Below are positions 45,484 through 54,625 of a stretch of DNA of 64,000 nt, in pieces. The translations under genes and the position numbers were made by a program. Positions within the stretch are counted from its first letter, which is position 1; each line of letters opens with the position of its first letter. The stretch is from Paramicrobacterium fandaimingii (GTDB taxonomy: Bacteria > Actinomycetota > Actinomycetes > Actinomycetales > Microbacteriaceae), in the NCBI RefSeq assembly GCF_011751745.2, contig NZ_CP061170.1:2604001-2668000 (forward strand), written 5' to 3'. The notes under the pieces were generated by a model. It ran no database searches and was not told the DNA's origin. It saw only the letters and a list, made by a program, of their open reading frames with translations.

Positions 45484-46070
45484 CCGTCGTCGCCGAGCAC
45501 GGGAACACGCTTGCTCGCATCGATCTTTCCTGCCGCGACGACCGCGTCGCGTCTGCCCTCTGCGATGAGCCGTTGACCGGCTGTCGACGCCGTGTACAGA
45601 TGCCCGATCGCGCGTTCAAGCCCCGTGAACGCTGCACACGCGGCCGCTGCTTCGGGAGACGCGTAGTCGATGCCGACGGCGGCGAGCGCATCGATGACGG
45701 CGCCTGCCGCGAACAGTGCGTCGACGGCGAACCCTGAGCCGACGGCATCCGGATCAGTCTCGGCAACGATCGCAACGCGCACGCGTTCGCCGCGGTCGAC
45801 CTGATGCTGAAGCACGTACGTCGCCACGGCCGTTCGGTTGCCCAGCGAGGCGGCCAAGACGCAGGCGCCAGAGGCGAGGGCAGCATCCACGATGGCCGTG
45901 TCAGCGCGCTCGCGCCCATGCGCCTCGACGACCGCTGACGTCTGGCGGGCGCCGGCGATGCCCTGCACCACGATGATGACGCCCGCTCCGTCGGCGACGG
46001 CCGACAATCCCGCTGTCCCCCACTCGAAACGCACCTCATACCGGCCCTGCTGATTGTCTGCTGTGCTCAC
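45465..46070 (-). CDS. ComB-like 2-phosphosulfolactate phosphatase family protein
   Basis: A 201-residue protein with the ComB fold elements VIIVVQGIAGARQTSAVVEA near the N-terminus and EGRRDAVVAAGKIDASKRVPVL near the C-terminus. ComB makes sulfolactate in coenzyme M synthesis of archaea, but bacterial and actinobacterial relatives occur without that pathway, so the reaction here is unknown. I chose GTG 46070 with a G-rich sequence upstream; the longer open frame to 46274 overlaps the EVE gene. It ends within the CGNR gene end. Confidence 0.78.
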   Translation of the reverse strand: MSTADNQQGRYEVRFEWGTAGLSAVADGAGVIIVVQGIAGARQTSAVVEAHGRERADTAIVDAALASGACVLAASLGNRTAVATYVLQHQVDRGERVRVAIVAETDPDAVGSGFAVDALFAAGAVIDALAAVGIDYASPEAAAACAAFTGLERAIGHLYTASTAGQRLIAEGRRDAVVAAGKIDASKRVPVLGDDGYWVAS

Positions 46071-46137
46071 GCCCCCAGAATAGGCGGGTCGCTGACGCAG
46101 AGCGCGGAGTGTTTCACCGCATGACGGCGGAGACCGG

Positions 46138-46644
46138 TCAGTACCAGGTGGGGCCCTCGCGCGGTCGGGACACCACATCGCCGATGACGCGGTCGTGGGG
46201 GTGACGATCTTCGGGGGCCGGCATGCGCATCGCGGCGCGAATGGCGTCCCAATCGTGGCGGCTGAGCTCGACAAGGCCCGACCGCAGCTTCATTCCCCAG
46301 TTGCGACTCGACCGCGTGAGATCGAGGTGCGGCTTGAGGGGCCGAATCGGCGCTTCGATCGCCGGGCGGTACCAATCGATGCGGCGACGCCACTGGCGAG
46401 CGGATGCATCGGCACGCCGATCTGCCGAGTACACGTCATCGTCGGCGACGCGACCGATGGCTGTGAAGGCCCGCAGCGGCTCGCCATCGAGTGTCTCCCT
46501 CGGCGAGTAATAGACGAGTCCATCTGCCTCGTTCAGCCTGCTGATCGCCTCGCGGCTGCCGTGGTTCAGCTGCCCGATGCCCAGGCGCACGGCGTCGCGC
46601 ACGTGGTCGCGCTGCACCACGCCGAGCCAGTACCTGATAGCCAT
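46138..46644 (-). CDS. EVE domain-containing protein
   Basis: A 168-residue protein beginning MAIRYWLGVVQRDHV, followed by GLVYYSPRETLDGEPLRAFTAIGRV, which is the EVE domain core. EVE domains belong to the PUA superfamily and are thought to bind modified bases; some occur with restriction systems. No such system is adjacent here. An ORF on the opposite strand is an antisense shadow. Confidence 0.85.
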   Translation of the reverse strand: MAIRYWLGVVQRDHVRDAVRLGIGQLNHGSREAISRLNEADGLVYYSPRETLDGEPLRAFTAIGRVADDDVYSADRRADASARQWRRRIDWYRPAIEAPIRPLKPHLDLTRSSRNWGMKLRSGLVELSRHDWDAIRAAMRMPAPEDRHPHDRVIGDVVSRPREGPTWY

Positions 46645-46689
46645 GTGCTATTTCTACCTGATGCAGGCGACACGGTGCAGACTGAAGAC

Positions 46690-47202
46690 ATGTACGTGCA
46701 GCTGAAACTCGTGCTCGACACCGATCCGTCTGCCGCGTGGCGCGCCCTCAGATCACCGTCTGTCATGCGCGAGCTGTACGCTCCCTTCCTCAACGTCAAC
46801 GCCGCACGCGCCGGGAGCGGAACGCTTTGGCAGAACACCGCAGACGAGATTCCGCTCACGCTCGCCGGGCTCGTTCCCCTCGGACGCCAGCTCATCGAAC
46901 TCGATTACGACGAGACGAGCCACCCCGGCGTGAAGATTCTTCGCGATACAGGTTCCCCGCTGACGGGGCCGCTGAGTGCTCTGCGCGGATGGAACCACCG
47001 TATGGCGGTCTCACCAACAGCCGACGACCCGGGCCGCACCCTGTTTCGCGACAGGCTGAGCTTTCACGGGACCTCCGCCGGGGCATACTGGTACCCGCTG
47101 TGGGTGATGTGGCAGTGGCGCGGCTCGCGGCTGCGCGACATGGCTCCGAGTTGGGCATTCGACCCTGAATTGCAGCACGAGCCTGACACTCAGCATCCAT
47201 GA
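46690..47202 (+). CDS. SRPBCC-like hypothetical protein
   Basis: A 170-residue protein. The opening MYVQLKLVLDTDPSAAWRALRSPSVMREL resembles the first strand and helix of START/SRPBCC domains, with a membrane-neutral C-terminal part containing YWYPLWVMWQWRGSRLRDM. ATG 46690 has GAAG close upstream. It is divergent from the EVE gene with only about 45 bp between, and precedes the helicase. The assignment to SRPBCC is a shape-based guess. Confidence 0.6.
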   Translation: MYVQLKLVLDTDPSAAWRALRSPSVMRELYAPFLNVNAARAGSGTLWQNTADEIPLTLAGLVPLGRQLIELDYDETSHPGVKILRDTGSPLTGPLSALRGWNHRMAVSPTADDPGRTLFRDRLSFHGTSAGAYWYPLWVMWQWRGSRLRDMAPSWAFDPELQHEPDTQHP

Positions 47203-47237
47203 GTTATAGTTGACACACTTGCGGGCAGCGTTATGCC
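47183..47237 (+). promoter_or_regulatory. Promoter region of the DEAD-box helicase gene
   Basis: Two overlapping solutions exist: CTGACA (47183) with TATAGT (47205), spacer 16; and TTGACA (47210) with TATGCC (47232), spacer 16. Either gives a leader of roughly 130-155 bases before the ATG at 47372. No known riboswitch fold was recognised in it. Confidence 0.4.
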
Positions 47238-47371
47238 CCTTGCGTCGTAGAACGCTCCCTCTCCCCGGAAACGGGTCGATGACTTTCATACGGCGAACGA
47301 ATGCGCGATCCCGTGCCTTCGCCACTCTTCCGCCCTCTGTGAAGTGCGGATCTCGATGCCTGAAAGGCACC

Positions 47372-48919
47372 ATGTCAGACAACACATTCGGCGCGCTCGG
47401 CGTGCCCGCTCCCCTTGTTAGCGTCCTCGCGAAGGACGGCAAGTCGGAAGCGTTTCCCATTCAGATCGACACGCTTCCCGACACGCTCGGCGGGCGCGAC
47501 GTGCTCGGCCGCGGCCGTACAGGCAGCGGCAAGACGCTCGCCTTCTCCATTCCGATGGTTGCGCGTCTCGGCACAGAGCTCGCCGGAGGCAAGCGCCGCC
47601 CCGGCCGCCCCCTCGGGCTTGTGCTCGCCCCGACGCGTGAGCTCGCCACGCAGATCGACGCCGTTCTCGCGCCGCTCGCCGCGGCATACGGCATGAAGAC
47701 CACAACCATCTACGGCGGCATCAACCAGCGTCGCCAGGTTGAGGCGCTGAATGCAGGCGTCGACATCATCGTCGCCTGCCCCGGGCGCCTCGAAGACCTC
47801 ATGAACCAGGGTCACGTGCGCCTCGACGCCATCGAGGTCACCGTGCTCGACGAGGCAGACCACATGGCCGACCTCGGCTTTCTTCCCGTCGTCACGCGCA
47901 TTCTCAACGCGACACCGGAAAACGGCCAGCGGATGCTGTTCTCGGCAACGCTCGACAACGGCGTTGACAAGATCGTCAAGCGCTTCCTTCACAACCCCGT
48001 CACGCACTCGGTCGACGACGAAACGAGCCCCGTCGAAGCGATGACACACCACGTGTTCTTCGTCGCCGACGCCGACGCCAAGAAGTCACTCGTCGAGAAG
48101 CTCGCGTCGGGGCGCGGCCGCCGCATTCTCTTCACCCGCACCAAGCACCATGCAAAGAAGCTGGCGCGGCAGCTGACAGCATCCGGAATTCCTTCCGTCG
48201 ACCTGCACGGCAACCTGTCGCAGCCGCAGCGCGACCGCAACCTCGCAGCGTTCAGCGACGGCAGCGCCCGCGTGCTCGTCGCCACCGACGTTGCAGCGCG
48301 TGGAGTGCACGTCGACAACGTCGAGCTTGTCGTTCACGTCGACCCGCCCGTCGAGCACAAGGCGTACCTGCACCGCTCGGGCCGCACGGCGCGTGCCGGC
48401 AGCGCGGGAACCGTCGCAACGGTGTGCCTTCCGGTGCAGCGCGATGACCTGAAGAAGATTCTGCGCAAGGCAGCCATCACCGTGACGCCCGAGGCCGTGA
48501 CCGCCGAGTCGCCCGTCGTCGTCAAGCTCGTCGGCGAAGAGGCTGCGTACGTCAAGCCGGTCGCGAAGCCGGTTCAGCAGCAGGGCGGCGGAACATCGCA
48601 GGGCGCCAACGCTCGTCGCAAGCGTGCAAACCGTGGCGGTCAGGATGCTGGCCAGCGCAGTTCTGGTCAGCGCAGTTCTGGCCAGCGCAGTTCTGCACGC
48701 GGTGAGCGCAACGATGCACCGCGTCGTGACCGCTCCGGTCGGCCCGCCGCCGCTAAGGCCGGTGCCGGCCAGAGCCGCTCCGGCGGTCGCTCCGGTCAGT
48801 CCCGGTCGGGTCAGGGTCGCAGCGCCGGTGCGCCGAGCGTCTACAGCACCTCGTCGTCCGAGTCGTCGGCATCGCGTGGTGGCGGAGAGCGCACGCACCG
48901 CCGCGTTTCGTCGCGCTAG
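47372..48919 (+). CDS. DEAD-box RNA helicase with basic low-complexity tail
   Basis: A 515-residue helicase. The Q motif is FPIQ, motif I GRTGSGKT (48-55), motif II DEAD (160-163), motif III SAT, and the C-terminal RecA domain has LVATDVAARGVHVDN and HRSGRTARAG. From about residue 415 the tail is rich in R, S, G and Q, with the tandem GQRSS repeats. Such tails bind RNA. ATG 47372 follows GAAAGG; the frame is open to 47210, but that leader is not conserved. The role is probably ribosome assembly or RNA remodelling in the cold. Confidence 0.9.
   Translation: MSDNTFGALGVPAPLVSVLAKDGKSEAFPIQIDTLPDTLGGRDVLGRGRTGSGKTLAFSIPMVARLGTELAGGKRRPGRPLGLVLAPTRELATQIDAVLAPLAAAYGMKTTTIYGGINQRRQVEALNAGVDIIVACPGRLEDLMNQGHVRLDAIEVTVLDEADHMADLGFLPVVTRILNATPENGQRMLFSATLDNGVDKIVKRFLHNPVTHSVDDETSPVEAMTHHVFFVADADAKKSLVEKLASGRGRRILFTRTKHHAKKLARQLTASGIPSVDLHGNLSQPQRDRNLAAFSDGSARVLVATDVAARGVHVDNVELVVHVDPPVEHKAYLHRSGRTARAGSAGTVATVCLPVQRDDLKKILRKAAITVTPEAVTAESPVVVKLVGEEAAYVKPVAKPVQQQGGGTSQGANARRKRANRGGQDAGQRSSGQRSSGQRSSARGERNDAPRRDRSGRPAAAKAGAGQSRSGGRSGQSRSGQGRSAGAPSVYSTSSSESSASRGGGERTHRRVSSR
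48650..48694 (+). repeat. Three 15-bp tandem repeats within the helicase tail
   Basis: Units of GGYCAGCGCAGTTCT at 48650-48664, 48665-48679 and 48680-48694 encode GQRSS three times. They are almost identical in DNA, so recent expansion or slippage is likely. Confidence 0.85.
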
Positions 48920-48966
48920 TACAGCGCTGACCGGCCCTGTGCCCAACGGGCACTGACGCCTCATAC

Positions 48967-49022
48967 ACGTGTGCCACTTTGTGCTGCTTCTTTGATATTG
49001 AGCAGCACAAAGTGGCACACGT
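48967..49022. terminator. Long perfect hairpin, copy 2 of the GTGCCACTT element
   Basis: Arms 48967-48988 and 49001-49022 are perfectly complementary over 22 bp around a 12-base loop, followed by TTTT ending at 49025. It lies between the convergent helicase and GNAT genes, so it should terminate the helicase transcript. The right arm shares AGCAGCAMAAAGTGGCAC with the element at 8852-8869. Confidence 0.75.
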
Positions 49023-49066
49023 TTTGCGCGGGCTGTGCGGGGCACAGCAAGGAGGGAGGGCGCCAG

Positions 49067-49594
49067 TCAGGCAGGTGACCCAGCAAGGCGCTGAAACAGC
49101 ACGTGGTCCTGCCACATGCCCGCAATGCGCAGATACTCCGGGGCACGCCCATACCGGGTGAACCCCGCCTTCTCGAGCACCCGCTGCGACGCAGCATTGT
49201 GAACGAGCGTCGCCGCCTCAACGCGGTGCAGCCCCAACTCGTCGAACGCGTACCGCACGGTCGCCCCCACAGCATCCGTCGCCAGCCCACGCCCATTCGC
49301 AGTCTCGGCGACCCAGTAGCCGATGCTCGCCGAGAGAAAAGCGCCGCGCACGATGCCGGCCAGAGTGATGCGGCCCACGATCTCGCCCGCCCCGCCCAGA
49401 ATGGCGAACGGCACTCCCGTCCCGCTGTCAAACGCGCCGATGGCCCTCTCGATCTCGAGGCGCTGCCCCTCGGGAGTCGGGTACGACGACGAACGATGAG
49501 GCTGCCACGGGGCGAGGAAATCGCCGTTCGCTGTGACAAGACGAGAGAGCTCGTCGGCATCCGAAAGGCGCAGAATTCGCACGGTACCGGGCAT
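49067..49594 (-). CDS. RimJ/RimL-type GNAT acetyltransferase
   Basis: A 175-residue acetyltransferase of the RimJ/RimL group. ATANGDFLAPWQPHRSSSY-like text appears near residues 22-38, the acetyl-CoA loop is ETANGRGLATDAVG, and HNAASQRVLEKAGFTRYG is the final motif. ATG 49594 is chosen because the conserved domain begins soon after; the frame stays open to 49819. It converges on the helicase gene at the long hairpin. Relatives acetylate ribosomal proteins or other amines. Confidence 0.87.
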   Translation of the reverse strand: MPGTVRILRLSDADELSRLVTANGDFLAPWQPHRSSSYPTPEGQRLEIERAIGAFDSGTGVPFAILGGAGEIVGRITLAGIVRGAFLSASIGYWVAETANGRGLATDAVGATVRYAFDELGLHRVEAATLVHNAASQRVLEKAGFTRYGRAPEYLRIAGMWQDHVLFQRLAGSPA

Positions 49595-49688
49595 TGGCTC
49601 ATTCTCGCACCAAACCGGGCGGTGACGGCGGCACCCGCGGGCATCCGCTCGATTATGACGCGGCGCGATCTCGGGGTACCTTCTCGAT

Positions 49689-50204
49689 ATGGACACCACG
49701 GATGCTGTCGCTCCTACCGTCGACATCGTCGTTCGCCCCGCGCGCGACGTCGATGCCGAATCACTCGGCCGCGTGCACGCGAAGTGCTGGCACGAGACGT
49801 ACGACCACCTGATCAGCACTGCCGCGCTCGAGCGCGTTTCCCCCTTGCGCCTCGCCGAGCTCTGGACCCACTGGACGAAGCAGGGCGACGAGTACCACCA
49901 GTACGTCGCGCTCGTCGACGGCGAGATCGTCGGCTTTGTCGGCTCGGGCCCTGCCCGCGACGAGGATGCTCCGCGCGATCGTGAGCTCTACTACCTCTAC
50001 CTGCTCGCGGCGTTCCACGGCACGGGCATCGGCCAGCAGCTTTTTGACGCCGCATGCGCAGACCGCGCCGGCTACCTGTGGGTCGCCGACGACAACCCCC
50101 GCGCGCACGCCTTCTACAAGCGCAATGGCCTCACGCGAGACGGCGCGCAGCAGGTGCAGCCGTTTCTCGGCGAGGAGCTGCTCGAGGTGCGGCTGGTCCG
50201 CTGA
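49689..50204 (+). CDS. GNAT family N-acetyltransferase
   Basis: A 171-residue acetyltransferase. VDIVVRPARDVDAESLGRVHAKCWHETY is the N-terminal strand and helix, AAFHGTGIGQQLFDAA the acetyl-CoA loop and NPRAHAFYKRNGL the C-terminal motif. It is divergent from the other GNAT gene (about 95 bp between the starts) and precedes the GH38 gene. The substrate is not predictable. Confidence 0.86.
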   Translation: MDTTDAVAPTVDIVVRPARDVDAESLGRVHAKCWHETYDHLISTAALERVSPLRLAELWTHWTKQGDEYHQYVALVDGEIVGFVGSGPARDEDAPRDRELYYLYLLAAFHGTGIGQQLFDAACADRAGYLWVADDNPRAHAFYKRNGLTRDGAQQVQPFLGEELLEVRLVR

Positions 50205-50239
50205 CGCACAGCCGCACGTGACATACAGGCGCATTCGAC

Positions 50240-53200
50240 ATGCACGATGAAACGTCACTCACCGTCGGGCGCGGCACGCGTGTCTTGACTGAGCGCGTCA
50301 GACCGGCGATCTACTCGGCGTCGACGCCTCTGACCGTTGGTGCTCACACGCTGCCCGGCGAGCCGATTGCGGTCGCCGATGGGCTTGCGCTCGACTTCGC
50401 GCCGTTCGAGGTCGGCACGTCGTGGGGCCCGGCGTGGGGAACTACCTGGTTTAGGCTCACGGGCGAGGTGCCCGACGCCTGGAGCGCCCGCCGCGTCGAG
50501 GCACGCATCGACCTCGGCTTCGACATCACCATGACGGGGTTCCAGTGCGAGGCGCTCGTCTATCGTGCAGACGGCACGCCCGTGAAGAGCATCAACCCGC
50601 GCAACCAGTGGGTTCCCATTTCGGATGCTGCCGCTGGCGGCGAGCCGATCGAGCTGTACCTCGAAGCAGCATCCAACCCCGTTCTTCTCGACGACCACCC
50701 CTTCTTGCCGACGCAGCAAGGCGACATCGAGACGTCGTCGCCCGAGCCGCTGTACCGCACGCGGCGCATGGAGCTCGCCGTGTTCGAGCCCGAGGTGTTC
50801 GAGCTCTCGCTCGATCTGGCGGTGCTGCTCGACCTGCAGGCCCAGCTCCCGCCAACCGGGCCACGCCGCCTGCGCATTCTGCAGGCGCTCGACAACGCGC
50901 TTGACCGGCTCGATCTGCAGAACATCGTCGAGACGGCATCCGATGCGCGCGCCGAGCTGCGCGACGTTCTCGATTCACCCGCCGAGGCGAGCAGTCACCG
51001 CATCGCAGCCATCGGGCACGCGCACATCGACTCCGCCTGGCTGTGGCCCGTGCGCGAGACGATCCGCAAGGTGTCCCGCACCACGTCGTCGATGACCGAG
51101 CTCATCGACAGCGACCCCGATTTTCTATACGGCATGTCGAGCGCCCAGCAGTACGAGTGGATCAAGCAGCATCGCCCCGAGGTCTATGAGCGAGTGACGG
51201 ATGCTGTCGCGAAGGGCCGCTTCCTCCCTCTCGGCGGCATGTGGGTCGAGTCTGACACCGTCATGCCGACCGGCGAATCGATCGCGCGCCAGTTCGCGTA
51301 CGGCCAGCGCTTCTTCGAGACCGAGTTCGGCATCCGCTCGAAGGGCGTGTGGCTTCCCGACAGCTTCGGGTACTCCCCCGCGCTGCCGCAGCTCATGCGC
51401 CGCGCCGGGTTCGAGTGGTTCTTCACGCAGAAGATCTCGTGGAACCAGCGCAACGTCTTTCCCCATCACTCTTTCCTCTGGGAGGGCATCGACGGGTCGC
51501 GCATGTTCACCCACTTTCCGCCGATGGACACCTACAGTTCGGAGCTCTCGGGGGCAGAGGTCGCGAGATCGTCGCGGCAGTTCACCGAGAGCCGCGTGGC
51601 AACGCAATCCATCGCGCCAGTCGGCTGGGGCGACGGCGGCGGGGGCACGACGCGCGAGATGACCGGAACGGCACGGCGGCTGGCGAACCTCGAGGGAAGC
51701 GCGCGCGTGCAGTGGCGGCATCCGGACGAGTTCTTCGACGCGGCGAAGGCCGAGCTCACAGACCCAGCGGTCTGGGTCGGCGAGCTCTACCTCGAGCTGC
51801 ACCGCGGCACCCTCACGAGCCAGCACGCGACAAAGGCAGGCAATCGCCGTGCAGAGCAGGCGCTCATCGAGGCCGAGCTGTGGGCAGCGACGGCAGCCGT
51901 GCGCGACGGTGCTGCCTACCCGTACGACGAGCTGGATCGCCTGTGGAAGCTTCTTCTGCTGCAGCAGTTTCACGACATTCTGCCCGGCACATCCATCGCC
52001 TGGGTACACCGCGAGGCTGCGGCCACGTTTGCCGCGATCGTCGCCGATGCGCAGGCCATCTCGCATGCCGCGCGACACACGCTTGCCGGAGACGGCGATC
52101 GCAAGCTGGTGTTCAGCCCGACGTCGATCTCGGGGCCCGTTCCACTTGGCGCAGCTTCCCTCGGGGCGGCGCCCGCCGCGGCATCCGGCCCCTTCGTCTC
52201 TCTCACCGAACGCGACGGCGGATTCGTGCTCCAGAACGAGCTGGTCACTGTGACGATCTCGACGGAGGGCCTCGTCACCTCGGCCATCGACGCGAGGAGC
52301 GGCCGCGACGCGATCGCGCCGGGTCAGGCCGCCAATCTCATTCAGCTGCACCAGGACTTTCCCAACAAATGGGATGCCTGGGACATCGACAGCTTCTACC
52401 GCAACCGCGTCGCCGAGCTGCGCGACACTGACTCGCTCGCGGGGAAGGTGGTCGACGGCACCGCCGAGATCACGCTCGAGCGCCGCTTCTCGGCATCCTC
52501 TCTGCGCCAGACGATCTCGCTCGCACCCCGCTCGCGCACGGTGATGCTGCGCACCGAGATCGACTGGAACGAAACAGAGAAGCTGCTCAAACTTGCATTC
52601 CCGCTCGACGTGCAGGCTGCGAACACAGAGGCCGAGACGCAGTTTGGCTTTCAGGCGCGCCCGACCCACGTGAACACGAGCTGGGAAGCGGCGAAGTTCG
52701 AGACGTCAATGCACCGCTTCGTGCTTGTGCGCGAACCCGATTTCGGCGTCGCCCTCGTAAACGATTCGATCTACGGCTACGACACAACGAGAGATTCGAC
52801 GGATGCCGGAGTCTCCACGACCGTGCGGCTCTCACTGCTGCGCGCACCCCGTTTTCCCGACCCCGCCACCGACCACGGAACACACGTGATCACGACGGGC
52901 CTCGTGATCGGCGCGACACCCGAGAGCGCGACGGCTGCGGGCATCGAGCTGAATGCGCCGGCAACGCTCGTCACCGGCGCGAACGACGTGGCGCCACTTG
53001 TCTGCGTCACCGGCTCAGCTTCAGCCTCGGGCGACGGCATCGTCGTCTCGAGCGTCAAGCTCGCTGATGACCGCTCGGGCGACGTTGTCGTGCGTGTCTA
53101 CGAGTCGCGCGGTCGCCGCGCCACGGGAGCGCTCAATGTGGGCTTTGCGCACAACGGCATCCGCGAGGTTTCACTCATCGAAGACGAGATTCCGGATGCC

Positions 53201-53263
53201 CGAACGGGCACCGAATTCTCGCTCACACCGTTCGAGGTGCGCACGTTCCGCATCGCCCGCTGA
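50240..53263 (+). CDS. GH38 alpha-mannosidase
   Basis: A 1007-residue GH38 enzyme, the usual length for cytosolic bacterial members. The catalytic domain has the zinc ligands His262 and Asp264 in GHAHIDSAWLWPVRET and the nucleophile Asp339 in WVESDTVMPTGE, which also supplies zinc binding. It continues with a middle three-helix domain and C-terminal beta domains (about 640-1000). No signal peptide is present. It hydrolyses alpha-mannosides. It stands alone, 35 bp after a GNAT gene, without a linked transporter. Confidence 0.92.
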   Translation: MHDETSLTVGRGTRVLTERVRPAIYSASTPLTVGAHTLPGEPIAVADGLALDFAPFEVGTSWGPAWGTTWFRLTGEVPDAWSARRVEARIDLGFDITMTGFQCEALVYRADGTPVKSINPRNQWVPISDAAAGGEPIELYLEAASNPVLLDDHPFLPTQQGDIETSSPEPLYRTRRMELAVFEPEVFELSLDLAVLLDLQAQLPPTGPRRLRILQALDNALDRLDLQNIVETASDARAELRDVLDSPAEASSHRIAAIGHAHIDSAWLWPVRETIRKVSRTTSSMTELIDSDPDFLYGMSSAQQYEWIKQHRPEVYERVTDAVAKGRFLPLGGMWVESDTVMPTGESIARQFAYGQRFFETEFGIRSKGVWLPDSFGYSPALPQLMRRAGFEWFFTQKISWNQRNVFPHHSFLWEGIDGSRMFTHFPPMDTYSSELSGAEVARSSRQFTESRVATQSIAPVGWGDGGGGTTREMTGTARRLANLEGSARVQWRHPDEFFDAAKAELTDPAVWVGELYLELHRGTLTSQHATKAGNRRAEQALIEAELWAATAAVRDGAAYPYDELDRLWKLLLLQQFHDILPGTSIAWVHREAAATFAAIVADAQAISHAARHTLAGDGDRKLVFSPTSISGPVPLGAASLGAAPAAASGPFVSLTERDGGFVLQNELVTVTISTEGLVTSAIDARSGRDAIAPGQAANLIQLHQDFPNKWDAWDIDSFYRNRVAELRDTDSLAGKVVDGTAEITLERRFSASSLRQTISLAPRSRTVMLRTEIDWNETEKLLKLAFPLDVQAANTEAETQFGFQARPTHVNTSWEAAKFETSMHRFVLVREPDFGVALVNDSIYGYDTTRDSTDAGVSTTVRLSLLRAPRFPDPATDHGTHVITTGLVIGATPESATAAGIELNAPATLVTGANDVAPLVCVTGSASASGDGIVVSSVKLADDRSGDVVVRVYESRGRRATGALNVGFAHNGIREVSLIEDEIPDARTGTEFSLTPFEVRTFRIAR

Positions 53264-53291
53264 GCGGGCGAGCTCGGCACGATGACAAGCG

Positions 53292-54587
53292 TCAGCGGCG
53301 CAAGCCCGTGTCGTCGGGGTTCGGAAGAGGCGGCCGTGCCGGAACGTCGTCGGGCAGCGGCATGAACGTCTGCTCGGCTTCGGCGACAGCATCCGGAGTC
53401 TGCACTGAGTCATTCACCGGCGCGGCATTCTCGACAGGCACGGCATTCTCGACAGGCACGGCATTCTCAACAGGCACAGCCTCAGCACGTCTCGCGGCCA
53501 GCATTGCGGCGAGAAAGCGAACGAACATCGTGATCCACGCGAACAGCACCCCGAAGGCGATGAGTTCGTAGTTCGTGAGCGGCAGAATACCTGGGCCGTA
53601 GAACAGCCACGTCGCCCCGATGAGCAGAATGAGGCTTCCGAGCGTCGCCAGAAAGAACGGCAGCGGCATTCCCCGCAAGGCGATGGGTGACACGAGCATG
53701 AGCAGGCCGAAGATCGCCGAAAGGCCGACGGCGAAGACGTTGTGCACAGGGACGCTCACGTTGACAGGCACAAGGCCGATGCCCGCGAGAGCCACGCCCA
53801 TGGCGATGAACAATACCGATACGAGGGGCGCCGCCCGGCGGTAGCGAATCACGCGGGCCGAGTGCAGGTTGCGGATGTCGCGATCGACGTAGAGCGCGAA
53901 CGTGGTGACGAGAATGCCGGCGACGACGAGAATCGCGTTGAAGCTGATGCTCGGGCGGTTGCCATACGCGCCAAGTGCGCTGATCTGATACCGCCACCAG
54001 ACGGGGTCCGTCGACGTTGCCATGGCTGTGAGCAGGCCGACACCGACGAAGAGAAACATGCGCTGCGACAGGCTCACGGTGTTGAGTCGCGACACGGCGA
54101 GATAGAGCATGTACGCCGCAAGCCCTGTGACGACGGCGCAGCCGATCGACGCGCTCACCGGGTCGATGGTGAGACGCCGAAACGCAAGCTGCACGACGAA
54201 AAGGAGAACAGCGGTCGCGAGCGCGCCGAGTGCCGTGTGCACGATTGCGACGACAACGGCATCGAGCAGAAACTTCCATGACGGCAGCTCGAGACGCCAC
54301 TCCTGGCCGTCAAGTCGGCGCGAGCGCCAGTAGCCCACCCCCGCGGCTAGGGTTCCGAGCACGACGACGGCGCTCACGGAGACCATGCCGATCGACCAGC
54401 GGCCCCACTCCCAATCCGTCCAGATCGGCACAGACATGCCGCCGAAGACGATGAACGCGAAAGCCCCGGCGATGAGGGCAGCACTCACCCCGGCGAGGAG
54501 CGCTTCGACCTCAACATTGATGCCGCGCCGGCCGTCGCGTCGCGTCGACGCGGAAGCGGCGCGAGCGGGTCGACGAACGGCAGACAT
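53292..54587 (-). CDS. Polytopic membrane protein (DUF998-like) with repeat-bearing tail
   Basis: About 431 residues with roughly 10-11 hydrophobic segments between residues 30 and 370, and a hydrophilic C-terminus. The general look is of actinobacterial DUF998 proteins, with no known function. The tail holds three copies of AVPVEN encoded by 18-bp repeats and a proline-rich end. The start is ATG 54587; a GTG three bases upstream is also possible. It converges on the GH38 gene. Confidence 0.72.
   Translation of the reverse strand: MSAVRRPARAASASTRRDGRRGINVEVEALLAGVSAALIAGAFAFIVFGGMSVPIWTDWEWGRWSIGMVSVSAVVVLGTLAAGVGYWRSRRLDGQEWRLELPSWKFLLDAVVVAIVHTALGALATAVLLFVVQLAFRRLTIDPVSASIGCAVVTGLAAYMLYLAVSRLNTVSLSQRMFLFVGVGLLTAMATSTDPVWWRYQISALGAYGNRPSISFNAILVVAGILVTTFALYVDRDIRNLHSARVIRYRRAAPLVSVLFIAMGVALAGIGLVPVNVSVPVHNVFAVGLSAIFGLLMLVSPIALRGMPLPFFLATLGSLILLIGATWLFYGPGILPLTNYELIAFGVLFAWITMFVRFLAAMLAARRAEAVPVENAVPVENAVPVENAAPVNDSVQTPDAVAEAEQTFMPLPDDVPARPPLPNPDDTGLRR
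53424..53477 (-). repeat. Three 18-bp tandem repeats in the membrane protein tail
   Basis: Units starting at 53424, 53442 and 53460 read GGCATTCTCGACAGGCAC, the last with a single change. They encode AVPVEN repeats. Near-identity of the DNA suggests recent slippage and possible length variation between strains. Confidence 0.85.
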
Positions 54588-54625
54588 CACAGTGTCAAGT
54601 GTAGAGAAGAGCGCTGACCCGCCGC

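Noticed and set aside
48653..48694. CRISPR-like short repeats
   Set aside because: The repeats are adjacent without spacers and lie in frame within the helicase tail, so they are coding tandem repeats.
49001..49021. tRNA or small RNA gene at the long hairpin
   Set aside because: A single perfect stem with a T-run between convergent genes is better explained as a terminator or palindromic repeat; no cloverleaf can be drawn.
51125..52669. 514-codon minus-strand frame within the GH38 gene
   Set aside because: Antisense to the zinc-dependent mannosidase domain; no start signal or motif.
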